Shown: positions 1 through 10,160, numbered from the stretch's first letter. The stretch: DNA of 64,000 bases from Arsukibacterium tuosuense (GCF_900215315.1 NZ_OBEB01000001.1:620001-684000); one strand, 5' to 3'. Program-made: numbers and translations. The notes: a model not told the origin generated them from the letters alone.

Positions 1-84
1 CAGGTTTTGGTCGGTCAGCACCGTAGCAGCATAGGCAGGAACAAAGGCCAATAAACCTGCGCCAAACAGTATTGTTTTTATCAT
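1..84 (-). CDS. Secreted or periplasmic protein, N-terminal 28 residues only
   Basis: The gene starts at 84 and runs off the left edge. The visible part is a typical Sec signal peptide: a lysine near the N-terminus, a hydrophobic core and an AYA-A type cleavage site around residues 17-20. A GGAGAG ribosome binding site lies about 7 bases before the ATG. No family can be named from 28 residues. It is on the same strand as the UPF0016 gene, about 105 bases downstream of that gene's stop, so joint transcription is possible but unproven. Confidence 0.7.
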   Translation of the reverse strand, partial: MIKTILFGAGLLAFVPAYAATVLTDQNL

Positions 85-190
85 AATAATTCTCTCCGGT
101 TGCCGGTAAACGCCAGCATTTTTGTATTGCGTGACGCTATCAGAACCGATCCCGGCTGAACCCTGGCTGATAACGGGCAGCGTAAATTCT

Positions 191-751
191 TTATGCTGAG
201 AGTATGGTTAGCACCCCCAGGATGATAAAGACCGCGCAAGCGACACGCCGGGCCCAGTCCAGCGACACTTTTTGCAGCAGCCAGCTGCCGGCATATACCA
301 CCGGCACATTGGCCGCCAGCATGCCAAGGGTGGTACCCCAAATTACCATCCAGACTGCGTCCTCAAAGGTCGCCGCCAGAATAACGGTCGCAATCTGGGT
401 TTTATCACCGATTTCGGCCAGAAAAAACAAAATACAACTGGCCGCAAAAGCTCCGTATTTCAGTACCCCGGTCTCATTACTGTCATCTTTATCAGGAATA
501 AGCAGCCATAAACCAACCACAATAAAAGAGCCGCCGAGTAACCAGGGGCCAATCGCCGGCGCGATAAACTGTGCCAGCCAGACACCCAGCCAGGCTGATG
601 CCGCATGGTTAAGTAAAGTCGCCACCAGAATACCGGCAATAATGGCGCCTTTGGCCCGAAACCGTGCCGCCAGAAATAACGATAACAATTGGGTTTTGTC
701 GCCAATTTCAGCGATGGCGACGGCAGAAAACGATGAAAATAAAGCGTCCAT
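191..751 (-). CDS. UPF0016/GDT1 (TMEM165) family membrane protein, probable Mn2+ exporter
   Basis: This 186-residue polytopic membrane protein carries the family's hallmark duplicated motif: E-I-G-D-K-T-Q at residues 15-21 in the first half and again at 113-119 in the second. The two halves look like an inverted pair of three-helix modules joined by an acidic loop near residue 90. Bacterial members such as MneA of Vibrio cholerae export manganese; eukaryotic members exchange Ca2+ or Mn2+ for protons. Export of Mn2+ here is inferred from the family. The gene lies 74 bases downstream of the RND permease on the same strand. I looked for a yybP-ykoY manganese riboswitch upstream and did not see its conserved core. 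Confidence 0.88.
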   Translation of the reverse strand: MDALFSSFSAVAIAEIGDKTQLLSLFLAARFRAKGAIIAGILVATLLNHAASAWLGVWLAQFIAPAIGPWLLGGSFIVVGLWLLIPDKDDSNETGVLKYGAFAASCILFFLAEIGDKTQIATVILAATFEDAVWMVIWGTTLGMLAANVPVVYAGSWLLQKVSLDWARRVACAVFIILGVLTILSA

Positions 752-825
752 TACAACTCTCGGTGGCGAACTTGCGAAAGGCGGCAGGCATTGTATGAAC
801 TCTGCCCGCCGGCCGCAACGTTAAA

Positions 826-3800
826 TTAGCCCGGAGGTTGTGGTCCGGTTTTGGCCGCCAGTAACACTTTGTCACTGATTTTGCGGCTGCGGTTGACCAG
901 CCGGCCGCAGGCAGCACGCAGTTTCAATAAACCGTAGTAGGTTAACGGCACTAACAGTAAGCTGGTTAAGGTTGAGAATAGCAGCCCGCCAATGATGGCA
1001 ATCGCCATCGGCGCATAGCTGGGGCCACCGCCACCAATCTGGGTGCCACCCATTGCCAGCGGCAACAAGCCCAGCACTGTGGTTGACACTGTCATCAGTA
1101 TCGGTTTTAAGCGCGCTTCACAGGCATGAATAATAGTGGTTTTCAGGTCCTGCAATGGCAGCAACTCGCGGTCCTGATTTATCCTGTCCACCAGTACTAT
1201 ACCGTTGTTGACCACAATTCCCATCAGCACCAGCATACCAATCATGCCCATCACCCCCATACCGGTGCCGGTTAACAGGAAGGTCCAGAACACCCCTACC
1301 AGGGAGAACAGCAACGAACCAATGACTGCAGTGGGCAGTAACAAAGATTCAAATAATGCCGCCATCACAATGTAGATCATCGCTACTGCCAGCAGCATAT
1401 TGACCATCATTACCTGTTGCTCCTCGTCCTGGCGCTGAAAACTGCCACGAAACGACCAGCGGTAACCTTCCGGCAGGGCCACACTTTTCATCAGCTGTTC
1501 AATATCGGCCCGGGCTTTGTCCATATCGGAATCTTTGGCCGGGTTCATCTGAATGGCGACACCAGTAGCCCGGTCAAAGCGGCGGATGCTGGATAATCGC
1601 GGCATAATGTTTAAGTCAGCCAGTTGTGCCAGGGTTATCGGCACGCCATTGGCGCTGGTCACCGGCAGCTGCTCTAATTCTGCAACCGACTGGCTGATTT
1701 TCTCGTCATAAATCAGCCGCAGCAGCAGTTCGCCCTGTTCCGGACTGCGAAAGGTGCGTAAATTAACCCCACGCAGGGCCAGTGATACACTTTGTGCCAC
1801 TTGCTGCGCACTGACACCATAACGTTCCAGTTGCTGGTGGTTGAGGATAATTTGTACTTCCTGCTGGCCATCGGTTAAATCAGAGGTAACATCTTCCAGA
1901 CTGGGTAACCCTTGCAGCATGGGCACCAGCATTTCAGATAATTCCATCAGTACTTCAGTAGAATTACCCAGCAAATGCAATTGCATACCACCGCCGCCGC
2001 CCCAGCCAAACACGGGTCGGGCCCGCACCAACGTGGGCCAGTCGCTGCGAATTTTATCTTTTAGCTGGGTCAGGCTCAGCGGCGGCTGCTCTTTTAATAA
2101 GATAATCGACATGGCATAACCGGCGGTGTAGTAGCTGTAAACCGACTCGATATGCAGCTCGTCCTGCCGGCTGTACAGGTAAGCCTCCATCAGACTGACT
2201 TCATCGCGCACTTCTTCCAGGCTGTAATTGCCCTGAATATGATAGTTAAGAAACAACCGGCCATTGTCGCCATCATCACCGTCGTCTGATCCCATAGAGC
2301 CCATTGGCACAACTATACTGGCCAGCACCAGCACAGCAGCCAGTGCCGACAGTTTTGGCCAGTTCATTACCCCTTGCAGGCTGCGCTTGTATAGGCGATC
2401 CAGCTTGCTGCCGTTAGCGTTCTCAACCGGAATAGCTTTTAATTTGGTGGTTAACAATGGGATCAGGCTTAGTGCCATCACCAGCGAAATCGCCAGACAC
2501 AGACAAATGGCAATTGCCACGTGCTCAAGGAAAATAGTCAGCTGCATTTTCTGGCCGATAATATTTGGTAAAAACACGATAGCCGTAGTGGCGGTGCCGG
2601 CCAGCACTGCCAGGCTTACCCGGCGCACACCGCGCTCGGTGGCAGCCCGGATATCGCCCCCTGCCGCGCGCTCACGAAAAATACTCTCGGTAACCACCAC
2701 CGCATTATCAACCAGCATCCCTATGGCCAGCATTAAACCCATCATGCTGAGGATATTCAGGCTGTAACCCATAAAGTACATGGCGCCCAGCGCAATAATA
2801 ATGGCACTGGGTACCGACAGTACGACCACCAGGGTGGTGGTCAAATGCCGCAAAAATAAGTACAGCACCACAAAAGACAACAAAGCGCCAATTGCTCCGG
2901 CCATTAATAAGTCTTTAAGTGAGGTTGTAACACCATCCGCGACATCGTCCATAATGTACAGATTTATACCGTTAAAAGCCGGATTGCTGTCGGCCGCTTC
3001 CACCACGGCCATTGCGGCCTTAGCAACCTCAACCAGATTAGCTCCCGACTCTTTAAACACATTCATGCCGACGGCATAAGTCTGGTTTAAGTGCCGACCG
3101 TCTTCCCGCTTTGGCAGTTCCAGGGCGATGCTGGCGACGTCACGCAGCATTAAACCCGGCCGCACCGGCAGCCGTTCAATTTCAGCCAGCTCGCGGTACT
3201 CTCCCAACGGCTTAATTAAAACACTCTGTTCAGCGTTTCTAAGCTCGCCGGCGGTCAGGGCAAAGTTACTGCCCCGCAGCTGCGCCAATAATGCATTGGC
3301 ATCCACATTCAGCGCTTTTAGTTTATCCGGGTCAAGCCTGATAATGACCTGGCGTTTCTCCACCCCATATAATTCAACCTTTGACACCCCCTGCACCCGT
3401 TCCAGCGGCCGCTTTATCTGCTGCTCCAGCAAGTCGTAGGCCATAGCCAGGTCACGCTCAGACGATATCCGTAACTGAAATATCGGCATATCGTCAGTAT
3501 TGAACTGAAATACCAGCACCCGCTCCACATCATCCGGCAGTAAATGGCGCACTGTATCTATCCGCTCGCGCACTTCCAGGCTCTTACTGCCGATATTTTC
3601 ACTCCAGTTAAACTCCAGTGACACCTCACCGCTGTTTTCATTGGAAAAACTGCGCATTTGTTTAATACCGCTGACCGTCGCCAGTGCTTCTTCCAGCGGC
3701 CGGGTGATCAGCCGCTCAACTTCCGCCGGGCTGGCATTGTTATACGGCACATTGACATATAACTGCGGAATATCAATACCCGGGAACATCTCCAGTGGCA

Positions 3801-3909
3801 GTAACCGGCTGGCCAGGCCGCCGAATAACAGCAACGAAATAAATAACATAGTGACGGTAACCGGCCGGCTTAATGCCAGCCGGGTAATGGCTAAGGGTTT
3901 CTCAGTCAT
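826..3909 (-). CDS. RND efflux pump permease, second subunit
   Basis: This 1027-residue inner-membrane protein has RND architecture: one N-terminal transmembrane helix, a large periplasmic loop, a helix bundle, a second loop (about residues 545-860) and a final bundle. The TM4 motif reads GMLVDNAVVV, so the relay has one aspartate followed by asparagine rather than the Asp-Asp pair of AcrB, as in many non-AcrB HAE1 proteins. The start is an ATG with an AGGAGG site inside the end of the upstream permease gene, and the two overlap by ATGA, indicating translational coupling. Two different permeases with one adaptor suggest a heteromeric pump resembling MdtBC in layout. Substrate is unknown, and no TolC-type outer-membrane factor is in the window. 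Confidence 0.92.
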   Translation of the reverse strand: MTEKPLAITRLALSRPVTVTMLFISLLLFGGLASRLLPLEMFPGIDIPQLYVNVPYNNASPAEVERLITRPLEEALATVSGIKQMRSFSNENSGEVSLEFNWSENIGSKSLEVRERIDTVRHLLPDDVERVLVFQFNTDDMPIFQLRISSERDLAMAYDLLEQQIKRPLERVQGVSKVELYGVEKRQVIIRLDPDKLKALNVDANALLAQLRGSNFALTAGELRNAEQSVLIKPLGEYRELAEIERLPVRPGLMLRDVASIALELPKREDGRHLNQTYAVGMNVFKESGANLVEVAKAAMAVVEAADSNPAFNGINLYIMDDVADGVTTSLKDLLMAGAIGALLSFVVLYLFLRHLTTTLVVVLSVPSAIIIALGAMYFMGYSLNILSMMGLMLAIGMLVDNAVVVTESIFRERAAGGDIRAATERGVRRVSLAVLAGTATTAIVFLPNIIGQKMQLTIFLEHVAIAICLCLAISLVMALSLIPLLTTKLKAIPVENANGSKLDRLYKRSLQGVMNWPKLSALAAVLVLASIVVPMGSMGSDDGDDGDNGRLFLNYHIQGNYSLEEVRDEVSLMEAYLYSRQDELHIESVYSYYTAGYAMSIILLKEQPPLSLTQLKDKIRSDWPTLVRARPVFGWGGGGGMQLHLLGNSTEVLMELSEMLVPMLQGLPSLEDVTSDLTDGQQEVQIILNHQQLERYGVSAQQVAQSVSLALRGVNLRTFRSPEQGELLLRLIYDEKISQSVAELEQLPVTSANGVPITLAQLADLNIMPRLSSIRRFDRATGVAIQMNPAKDSDMDKARADIEQLMKSVALPEGYRWSFRGSFQRQDEEQQVMMVNMLLAVAMIYIVMAALFESLLLPTAVIGSLLFSLVGVFWTFLLTGTGMGVMGMIGMLVLMGIVVNNGIVLVDRINQDRELLPLQDLKTTIIHACEARLKPILMTVSTTVLGLLPLAMGGTQIGGGGPSYAPMAIAIIGGLLFSTLTSLLLVPLTYYGLLKLRAACGRLVNRSRKISDKVLLAAKTGPQPPG

Positions 3910-6900
3910 ACCGCCTCCTGCGTATTGCCCGCTACCACAGCCGGCTCAGCAGCTTGCTGTTGCCGGCTGAATAATCCATATAACACCGGAATAAATACCA
4001 GAGTCAGTAAGGTCGATAACAGTAAGCCAAAAATAACGGTAACAGCCATCGGAGCGCGGATTTCACTGCCGTCGCCGCCACCCAGCGCCATTGGCAGTAA
4101 GCCCAATACCGTAGTCAGAGTGGTCATCAGTACCGGCCGCAAACGGCTGGCGCCGCCTTCAATAATCGCGTCGGTTAACGCCATTCCGCTCTGCCGTAAC
4201 TGGTTAATCCGGTCGATCAGCACAATGGCATTGTTAACCACAATACCAGCCAGCATAATCAGACCAATAAACACGATGACGGACAACCGGGTATCGGTTA
4301 ACCACAAGCCAAGAATAGCGCCGGCACCGGCCAGCGGTACCGTAAATAAAATAAGCAGCGGCTGCAGCAGATTCTCAAACTGTGAGGCCATTACTAAGTA
4401 CACCAGGAAAACAGCCAGTAACAATGCCATAGTCAGTGAGCTATAGGCCCGCTGCATTTCTTCGCTCTGGCCGGCCACCATGGCGCTAACGCCAAATGGC
4501 AGGCTTTGCTTTGCTACAATGGCACGGGCGCTGGCGGTGGCTTGCTCTAAGTCACCAAAAGCCAGGTTAGCACTGACAATAGCCACCCGTTGCTGGGCAA
4601 CCCGGGTAATTTCGCTGGGGCCAAGTTCGCGACGAATATCGGCTACTGCCGACAAAGGTAATGGCTGGGCACTGCCCGGGTTAATAATCAGCGATGCTAA
4701 CTGTTGCTCATTTTGCCGGTATTCCTCAGCCAGACGAACCCGGATATCGATTTTGCGGTCATTCACCGAATACTGGCCCGCGACTTCGCCACCAACATAC
4801 ACCGCTACCCGTTTTGCGACCTGCTGCGCCGTCATGCCAAGCTGTGCCAGCCGGGCATGGTCAAAGTAGAGGGTTATTTCCGGCTGTCCCGGCCGCAGGC
4901 TGGTTTTAACATCAGTAAAACGCGGCTCCGCAGCCAGGCTTGTCAGCAGCTGATCAGCAGCCTGCTTCAGTTCGGCCAGTTCAAAGCCAGTTAACTCAAT
5001 TTCCAGCGGGGTAGCAAAACTAAATAGTTCCGGCTTATCGAAACGGGCTTTAACCCCGGCCATACCAGCAATATGCTGGCGTAACTGTTCAGTTACCTGC
5101 TGTTCGGCCCGGGCATCAGTGCCGGGCAGCATCACAATGTTCAACCGGCCCCAGTGGCTGCCGCCAATGGCCGGGTCTACTGTCATCTGGGCACCGGTTC
5201 CTACCTGGCCGTAACTACGAGCAACCCCGGCCAGCGGTGTGGCAACTGCTGCCAGTTCTTTTAGCACAGCATCGGTTTGTTCAATGGCACTGCCAATCGG
5301 CAGTTGCACTTCAACATAAAATTCGCCCTGACTCAGCTCCGGGATCACATCGGCACCTAGGCGTGGTAACAAGCTGTAACATAACCCTGCCACCAACAAG
5401 GTGCTGCCAATGGTCAGCCATTTAGCCTGCAGTGCGCCACTTAGTAAACGGCGATAAGCGCGGGTAAGACCGTCCAGACCAGCTTTAACCACAAACAGCA
5501 GCGGTTTAAATACCAGCCCGAGGACCCGGCTGACTGCCCGCCACAGCAACGTAAACAGGCTTAGCAGGCCAAGTAAGATGAAATAGAGGCCTTTAAAAAT
5601 CATCCCGGGCACCCACCACAAGATACGGCCCAGTTTATGATACCAGCGGGTGCCTTTTACGCTGGCTGCTGCCGGTTCAACTTCGGCAGCACTACTAACC
5701 CGGCGCTGACGGGCCGCCATAGTTGGGATCAGGGTCAGCGCCACCACCAGCGAGACTAATAAAGCAAAAGTAACTGTTAACGCCTGATCTTTAAAAAGCT
5801 GGCCGGCAATTCCTTCTACAAACACCAGCGGAAAAAACACCGCGACGGTGGTCAGGGTTGAGGCAGTGATCGCCATCGCCACTTCGCCGGTACCGGTTCT
5901 CGCTGCCTCGGGCGCAGATTTACCCTGCTCTTTGTGGCGGGCTATGTTTTCCAGCACCACGATGGCGTTATCGACCAGTAGACCGACGGCCAGGGCAATG
6001 CCGCCCAGGCTCATCATATTCAGGGTAATACCCTGACCGTACATCAGATTAAAAGTAGCTATAATTGAAACGGGAATAGATACCGAAATAATTACCGTAG
6101 CCCAGACATTACGCAAAAATAAATACAACACCAGCATCGCCAGTAAACCACCGACTATGCCGGCCGACTTCACTTCACTGATCGCCTGTTTAATAAAGGC
6201 AGACTGGTCGTACACCAGGGTCAGACTGTAATCCTGCGGCAGCCCTTTGCGTAGTTCAGGCAACTGCGCCAGCAGCGATTCTGCAACTTTAACAGTGTTG
6301 GCATCCCCCTCCTTATAAATGGCAACTTCAATGGCTTCAGCGCCGTTAACGTAAGTCACGCTTTTGCGATCAGCATAGGCATCGACCACGGTGGCGACAT
6401 CTTTTAAGCGAATTTGTGAATTGCCGACCGTCGCCAGATAGAGGTTTTCAATCGCGGATAAATCGGCAAACTGGTTAATGGTTCTTACCAGAAAATCGTA
6501 ACCCGGGGTTTCCAGCCGGCCACCAGCCAGATTGATGTTTTCCTCGGCCAGCCGGCTGCTGATTAAACCGATATCCAGCTGCAGCTGGCTTAGTTTATTC
6601 GGGTCGACCAGTACCTGAATTTCCTGGTTTAAACCGCCGTCCGGCCGCACCGCTGCGATACCAGGCATCGCTTCCAGTTTGCGGCGTAAATCTTCTTCAG
6701 CGTAAGTACGCAGCGACACCAGCTCTCGCTCGCTGCTGATGCCAGCTTCCCGACTTAATGCTAACCTTACCACCGGGTCTAAGTTAGGGTTAAAACGCAG
6801 TAAAAGTGGTTTTTCTATATCCAGCGGCAGCATCAGTACGTCAAGCTTTTCCCGTACTTCCAGCATGGCCAGGTCCATATCTGTGCCCCAGTCAAACTCC

Positions 6901-7178
6901 AGTACCACATCAGAGCGGCCAGAGCGCGATACGGATTGCACTCTATGGACGCCTTTGACAATACCCAGTGCTTCCTCAATGGGTTTGCTGACCAGCTGCT
7001 CAACTTCAACCGGCGCCGCGCCCAGATATTCAGTACGAATGGTTAAGCTGGGATAGGATAAGTCAGGCAGTAAATTAACGGCCAGTCGTCCGGCGGACAC
7101 TAAGCCAAATAACAGGATGCCAAAGGTAAACATCCATATTGTGACCGGGCGCGCTACCGCTACATCAACCAGTTTCAT
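3906..7178 (-). CDS. RND efflux pump permease, first subunit, with enlarged central cytoplasmic region
   Basis: This 1090-residue RND transporter permease starts with an RPVTIWMFTFGI helix and has a LLVDNAIVVLEN relay motif with a single aspartate. Between transmembrane helices 6 and 7 (about residues 485-575) there is a long insertion with basic residues and extra hydrophobic stretches rich in W, L and F, which explains why it is larger than its partner. AAGGAATCGATT before the ATG gives a good ribosome binding site. It follows the adaptor gene by 77 bases and overlaps the second permease gene by 4 bases, so the three form one operon. Proton-driven export is a family property; the cargo cannot be told from sequence. 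Confidence 0.92.
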   Translation of the reverse strand: MKLVDVAVARPVTIWMFTFGILLFGLVSAGRLAVNLLPDLSYPSLTIRTEYLGAAPVEVEQLVSKPIEEALGIVKGVHRVQSVSRSGRSDVVLEFDWGTDMDLAMLEVREKLDVLMLPLDIEKPLLLRFNPNLDPVVRLALSREAGISSERELVSLRTYAEEDLRRKLEAMPGIAAVRPDGGLNQEIQVLVDPNKLSQLQLDIGLISSRLAEENINLAGGRLETPGYDFLVRTINQFADLSAIENLYLATVGNSQIRLKDVATVVDAYADRKSVTYVNGAEAIEVAIYKEGDANTVKVAESLLAQLPELRKGLPQDYSLTLVYDQSAFIKQAISEVKSAGIVGGLLAMLVLYLFLRNVWATVIISVSIPVSIIATFNLMYGQGITLNMMSLGGIALAVGLLVDNAIVVLENIARHKEQGKSAPEAARTGTGEVAMAITASTLTTVAVFFPLVFVEGIAGQLFKDQALTVTFALLVSLVVALTLIPTMAARQRRVSSAAEVEPAAASVKGTRWYHKLGRILWWVPGMIFKGLYFILLGLLSLFTLLWRAVSRVLGLVFKPLLFVVKAGLDGLTRAYRRLLSGALQAKWLTIGSTLLVAGLCYSLLPRLGADVIPELSQGEFYVEVQLPIGSAIEQTDAVLKELAAVATPLAGVARSYGQVGTGAQMTVDPAIGGSHWGRLNIVMLPGTDARAEQQVTEQLRQHIAGMAGVKARFDKPELFSFATPLEIELTGFELAELKQAADQLLTSLAAEPRFTDVKTSLRPGQPEITLYFDHARLAQLGMTAQQVAKRVAVYVGGEVAGQYSVNDRKIDIRVRLAEEYRQNEQQLASLIINPGSAQPLPLSAVADIRRELGPSEITRVAQQRVAIVSANLAFGDLEQATASARAIVAKQSLPFGVSAMVAGQSEEMQRAYSSLTMALLLAVFLVYLVMASQFENLLQPLLILFTVPLAGAGAILGLWLTDTRLSVIVFIGLIMLAGIVVNNAIVLIDRINQLRQSGMALTDAIIEGGASRLRPVLMTTLTTVLGLLPMALGGGDGSEIRAPMAVTVIFGLLLSTLLTLVFIPVLYGLFSRQQQAAEPAVVAGNTQEAV

Positions 7179-7255
7179 AATCGATTCCTTTTCAGTATTT
7201 TCTTATTTTTTGTTCATTACTGGGGTTAACTGCCCGGCAATGCCGGGCGTAGCAG

Positions 7256-8311
7256 TTAAAATTCGCGGGTCGTCACTACCGTCACTAAGCTTTGATCTTT
7301 CAGGGCGCCCTGTCCGGCAACAACAACTTTCTCGCCCGTGGCCACGCCATCTAAAATTTCAACTGTGCTATCTGAACTGTAACCAAGATGCACGGCTTTG
7401 CGGCTGACTTTATCCTCAGCATCGACCACAAACACGCTGTGCTGATTATCGATGGTGATAATAGCCCGCTTAGGCACCAGCAGCGCTTCTGGTTTAACAT
7501 CAAATTTCAGTTCTACCTGGGCAAACATGCCAGGGCGCAACTCTCCGACACTGTTGTCGATAATCAGGGTGGTGCGCACTGTGCCTGACTGGGCGTCAAC
7601 CACCGGTGAAATACGACTAACATTGGCTTTAACCGGTAACATGCCGGCAAAACGCAGAATGGCTGCCTGACCCGCTTTCGCCTGCGCCAGTTGTTGCTCC
7701 GGGATATGGACCACGGCTTCCAGCTCTGCATTGGCTACCAGATGAAACAATGACTGCGGTGCCATCTGGCTTATTAACTGACCCGTTTTTACATAACGAC
7801 GGGACACAACGCCGCTGATAGGGGCACGAATTTCAGTTTCGCGTACGCTTAACTCCGCTAAATCTACAGAAGCTTTAACTGAGTCATGTTGCCAACGCAG
7901 CTTTTCATACACATCGGTACTGATTAATTTGCGCTGGTACATTTCAGCCATCCGTTGCAGTTCACTATCCAACCGGCTTAATTCGGCTTGCTCTTTGGCC
8001 AGCATAAAGCGCTGCCGCTCATTTTCCAGCACTGCCAGTAACTGGCCAGCCTCAACGTAGTCACCCTCTTCCACCAGTACTTGCTGGACGATGCCGCTGC
8101 TTTTACTGATAACGTCGGTTTCCGCCCGCGCCGCCAGGGTGGCATTGGTGTGGTAACTGCTGCTGATTTCGCCACGGCGTGCCAGGGACGCTTCCACCGG
8201 TATTGCGATGACTTCCGCGGTATCACTGTTGCTGCTGCTGTTGGCCTGATTACAGCCTGTTAAAAAAACGGCAGAGCTGAATAACGCCACAACCAGAGTT
8301 AACTTTTTCAT
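7256..8311 (-). CDS. RND efflux periplasmic adaptor (membrane fusion) lipoprotein
   Basis: This is a 351-residue HlyD/AcrA-type adaptor. It begins with a lipoprotein signal ending in LTG-C (Cys20). A biotinyl-lipoyl-like half motif follows (GIVQQVLVEEGDYVEAGQLLAVLEN), then a short coiled coil (about 95-140), the second lipoyl half (IRAPISGVVSRRYVKTGQLI) and a beta-barrel with the LRPGMFAQVEL motif typical of the family. An AAGGA site precedes the ATG. It is the first gene of the operon with the two RND permeases and should bridge them to an outer-membrane channel encoded elsewhere. Confidence 0.92.
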   Translation of the reverse strand: MKKLTLVVALFSSAVFLTGCNQANSSSNSDTAEVIAIPVEASLARRGEISSSYHTNATLAARAETDVISKSSGIVQQVLVEEGDYVEAGQLLAVLENERQRFMLAKEQAELSRLDSELQRMAEMYQRKLISTDVYEKLRWQHDSVKASVDLAELSVRETEIRAPISGVVSRRYVKTGQLISQMAPQSLFHLVANAELEAVVHIPEQQLAQAKAGQAAILRFAGMLPVKANVSRISPVVDAQSGTVRTTLIIDNSVGELRPGMFAQVELKFDVKPEALLVPKRAIITIDNQHSVFVVDAEDKVSRKAVHLGYSSDSTVEILDGVATGEKVVVAGQGALKDQSLVTVVTTREF

Positions 8312-8628
8312 TTTATTAGGTCCTTGTTATGCACTTACCGTCAGGTTGTTGGCTAACGGCATTTCAAATCAGTTGTTACTACTGGTAGCGACTAATGCAG
8401 AGCCTGTGCCAGCCTGAATTTTATATTTTTATTATTTAATTTCAATCAGTTAAACAGCTTTAATATGTAATCAAATATTATTGGCACCCCGCAGTTGGCG
8501 AGTTACGCTAAAATTTGGTGAAAAATAGCGAGTTATTGCGTTAAATGGGCCAAACAGCAGGAAATAGTGCATATACTCTAAGGTCTGACCTCTCTATAAT
8601 GACAAAACGTTAATTACGGAGTAAGCAC
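8312..8628. other. 317-bp divergent intergenic region between the RND operon and the FadL-type gene
   Basis: No gene is visible here. It must hold the promoters of the RND operon (leftward) and the porin gene (rightward). A perfect TATAAT at 8595-8600 lies 29 bases before the porin ATG and is a plausible -10 element, but I see no convincing -35 at the right distance. A GGAG site (8618-8621) precedes the porin start. AT content rises around 8420-8480. No clear operator palindrome was found. Confidence 0.5.
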
Positions 8629-10101
8629 ATGAATTTATCTAAAAGCCGCCTCAGCCTGGCTGTAATACTTACCATCAGCAGTGCCAGTGTATCTGCCGAA
8701 GGTTACAAATTATTTGAGCAATCGGTCAGTAGCATGGGCAACGCCTATGCTGGACGCGGTGCCCAAATTACCGATGCCAGCCTGGTGTATTCTAACCCGG
8801 CCGCGTTAACCAGACTCAGCGGCGCTGAGCTATCAGCCGGTTTAAACCTGATTAACGCTAAAACTAACTACCGCAATGCCAGCGCGCAAAGTGCTAACGG
8901 CCAACCTGTAGTTGGACGATCAGAAGGGGCAAATAGTTTAAATGAGCTGGTCCCTTTTGTGTTTTACGCCAACAAGCTGTCGGAACAACTGAGCTGGGGC
9001 ATTGGCTTTTATGTGCCGTTTGGCTTGTCATCAAATTACGACAACGATTTTGTTGGCCGCTACTTTGCCGATGAAACGGCAATTCAGGTATTAAGCCTGC
9101 AACCTGCGGTGGGTTATAAGTTAAATGAGAAGTGGTCTGTCGGTGCTGGCATATCGATAAACCATATTGAAGGCACCTTATCGAAATACAAAGATCACAG
9201 CGGTTTGTGTGAGCTTGGCGAGGCAGCCACCAACGCCATGTTCGGCGCACCGGTATATAACGACGCATACTGCAACAGTCAGTACGAAGTTGCCGGCGAT
9301 GATTTTGCCGTTGGTTATACCCTGGGCATTCACGGCGAGCCGGTTGCCGGCACCCGGTTAGCACTGACCTGGCATTCTCCAGTACGGTACCAGCTGCAAG
9401 GTGATTCAGTCATTACCAATACCCCTATCACCGGCGCCAGCGCTGCGGGCAATCCGAATTATCAGGTGGTAGCGCCACAATTACCGGCTATCGATTTAAG
9501 CACCGGCAAACTGGCCGCAACCAGCCAGTTAACAGAAGCCAGCCAATTAGCCCTTACCACGCCGGCCAGTGCGGCATTCAGCCTGGATCAGCAACTGACC
9601 AAAGCCTTATCTGTCCAGCTAAGCCTGGCCTGGACCGAATGGAGCGAGTTTCAGAGCATCGATATTGTCAGTAACGACCCGGCGCCGAGTATCTCGTTAA
9701 ATACCCAGCGGCCACCCAACCTGAACAGTGCTGGTTACATTGGCTATATTCCGCAGCAATGGCAAAACAGCTGGTCATTCGCGCTGGGGGCAACCTATAT
9801 TCTCCAGCCCGAGCTTACCCTGAAAGCCGGAGTGGCGTTTGACGAAAATCCGATTGCATCAGAACACAAAACAGCCCGGATCCCGACTGATGACCGGGTA
9901 TGGCTTACCGTGGGCGGTAACTGGCAGTTTACTGAACAGTTAACGATGGATATTGCTTATGGTTATTTGTTTACCGGTGATGTGTCGGTAAATGAGCGTG
10001 AATATAATGTGCAGAATGAGCCACTTTACGCCAGCGGCTATCAGGGGCAGTACAGCAACAAAGGACAATTACTGGCCGTGCAGTTTAATTACCGGTTTTA
10101 A
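8629..10101 (+). CDS. FadL/OmpP1/TodX family outer-membrane transport protein
   Basis: The 490-residue precursor has a signal peptide ending near SVS-A at residues 21-24. The mature start EGYKLFEQSVSSMGNAYAGRGA, followed by DASLVYSNPAALTRLSG, is the conserved N-terminal hatch of FadL-type channels (the NPA motif is diagnostic). The C-terminus ends in a beta-strand with terminal Phe (NYRF), typical of outer-membrane barrels. The family moves long-chain fatty acids or other hydrophobic compounds across the outer membrane; the ligand here is not known. It is divergent from the RND operon and followed by strong hairpins, so it is probably monocistronic. Confidence 0.92.
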   Translation: MNLSKSRLSLAVILTISSASVSAEGYKLFEQSVSSMGNAYAGRGAQITDASLVYSNPAALTRLSGAELSAGLNLINAKTNYRNASAQSANGQPVVGRSEGANSLNELVPFVFYANKLSEQLSWGIGFYVPFGLSSNYDNDFVGRYFADETAIQVLSLQPAVGYKLNEKWSVGAGISINHIEGTLSKYKDHSGLCELGEAATNAMFGAPVYNDAYCNSQYEVAGDDFAVGYTLGIHGEPVAGTRLALTWHSPVRYQLQGDSVITNTPITGASAAGNPNYQVVAPQLPAIDLSTGKLAATSQLTEASQLALTTPASAAFSLDQQLTKALSVQLSLAWTEWSEFQSIDIVSNDPAPSISLNTQRPPNLNSAGYIGYIPQQWQNSWSFALGATYILQPELTLKAGVAFDENPIASEHKTARIPTDDRVWLTVGGNWQFTEQLTMDIAYGYLFTGDVSVNEREYNVQNEPLYASGYQGQYSNKGQLLAVQFNYRF

Positions 10102-10118
10102 TACCGCCTGATCTGCCG

Positions 10119-10160
10119 CCCTGCTTTGCAGGGTCTGGCTGAGTGCCAACACTCAGCCAG
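10119..10160 (+). terminator. Two consecutive hairpins after the FadL-type gene
   Basis: A small stem (CCCTGC/GCAGGG, 10119-10133) is followed at once by an 11-bp stem, CTGGCTGAGTG paired with CACTCAGCCAG (10135-10160) with a CCAA loop. There is no good T-run, so this may protect the mRNA 3' end as much as terminate transcription. Confidence 0.45.

Noticed and set aside
204-824. 206-residue plus-strand frame opposite the UPF0016 gene
   Set aside because: A shadow of the opposite strand: Ser/Thr/Ala-rich, no ribosome binding site, and overlaps a clearly conserved gene.
752-825. Manganese (yybP-ykoY) riboswitch before the UPF0016 gene
   Set aside because: The 74-base gap is short and does not contain the conserved riboswitch core; a CTTTCG stretch alone is not enough.
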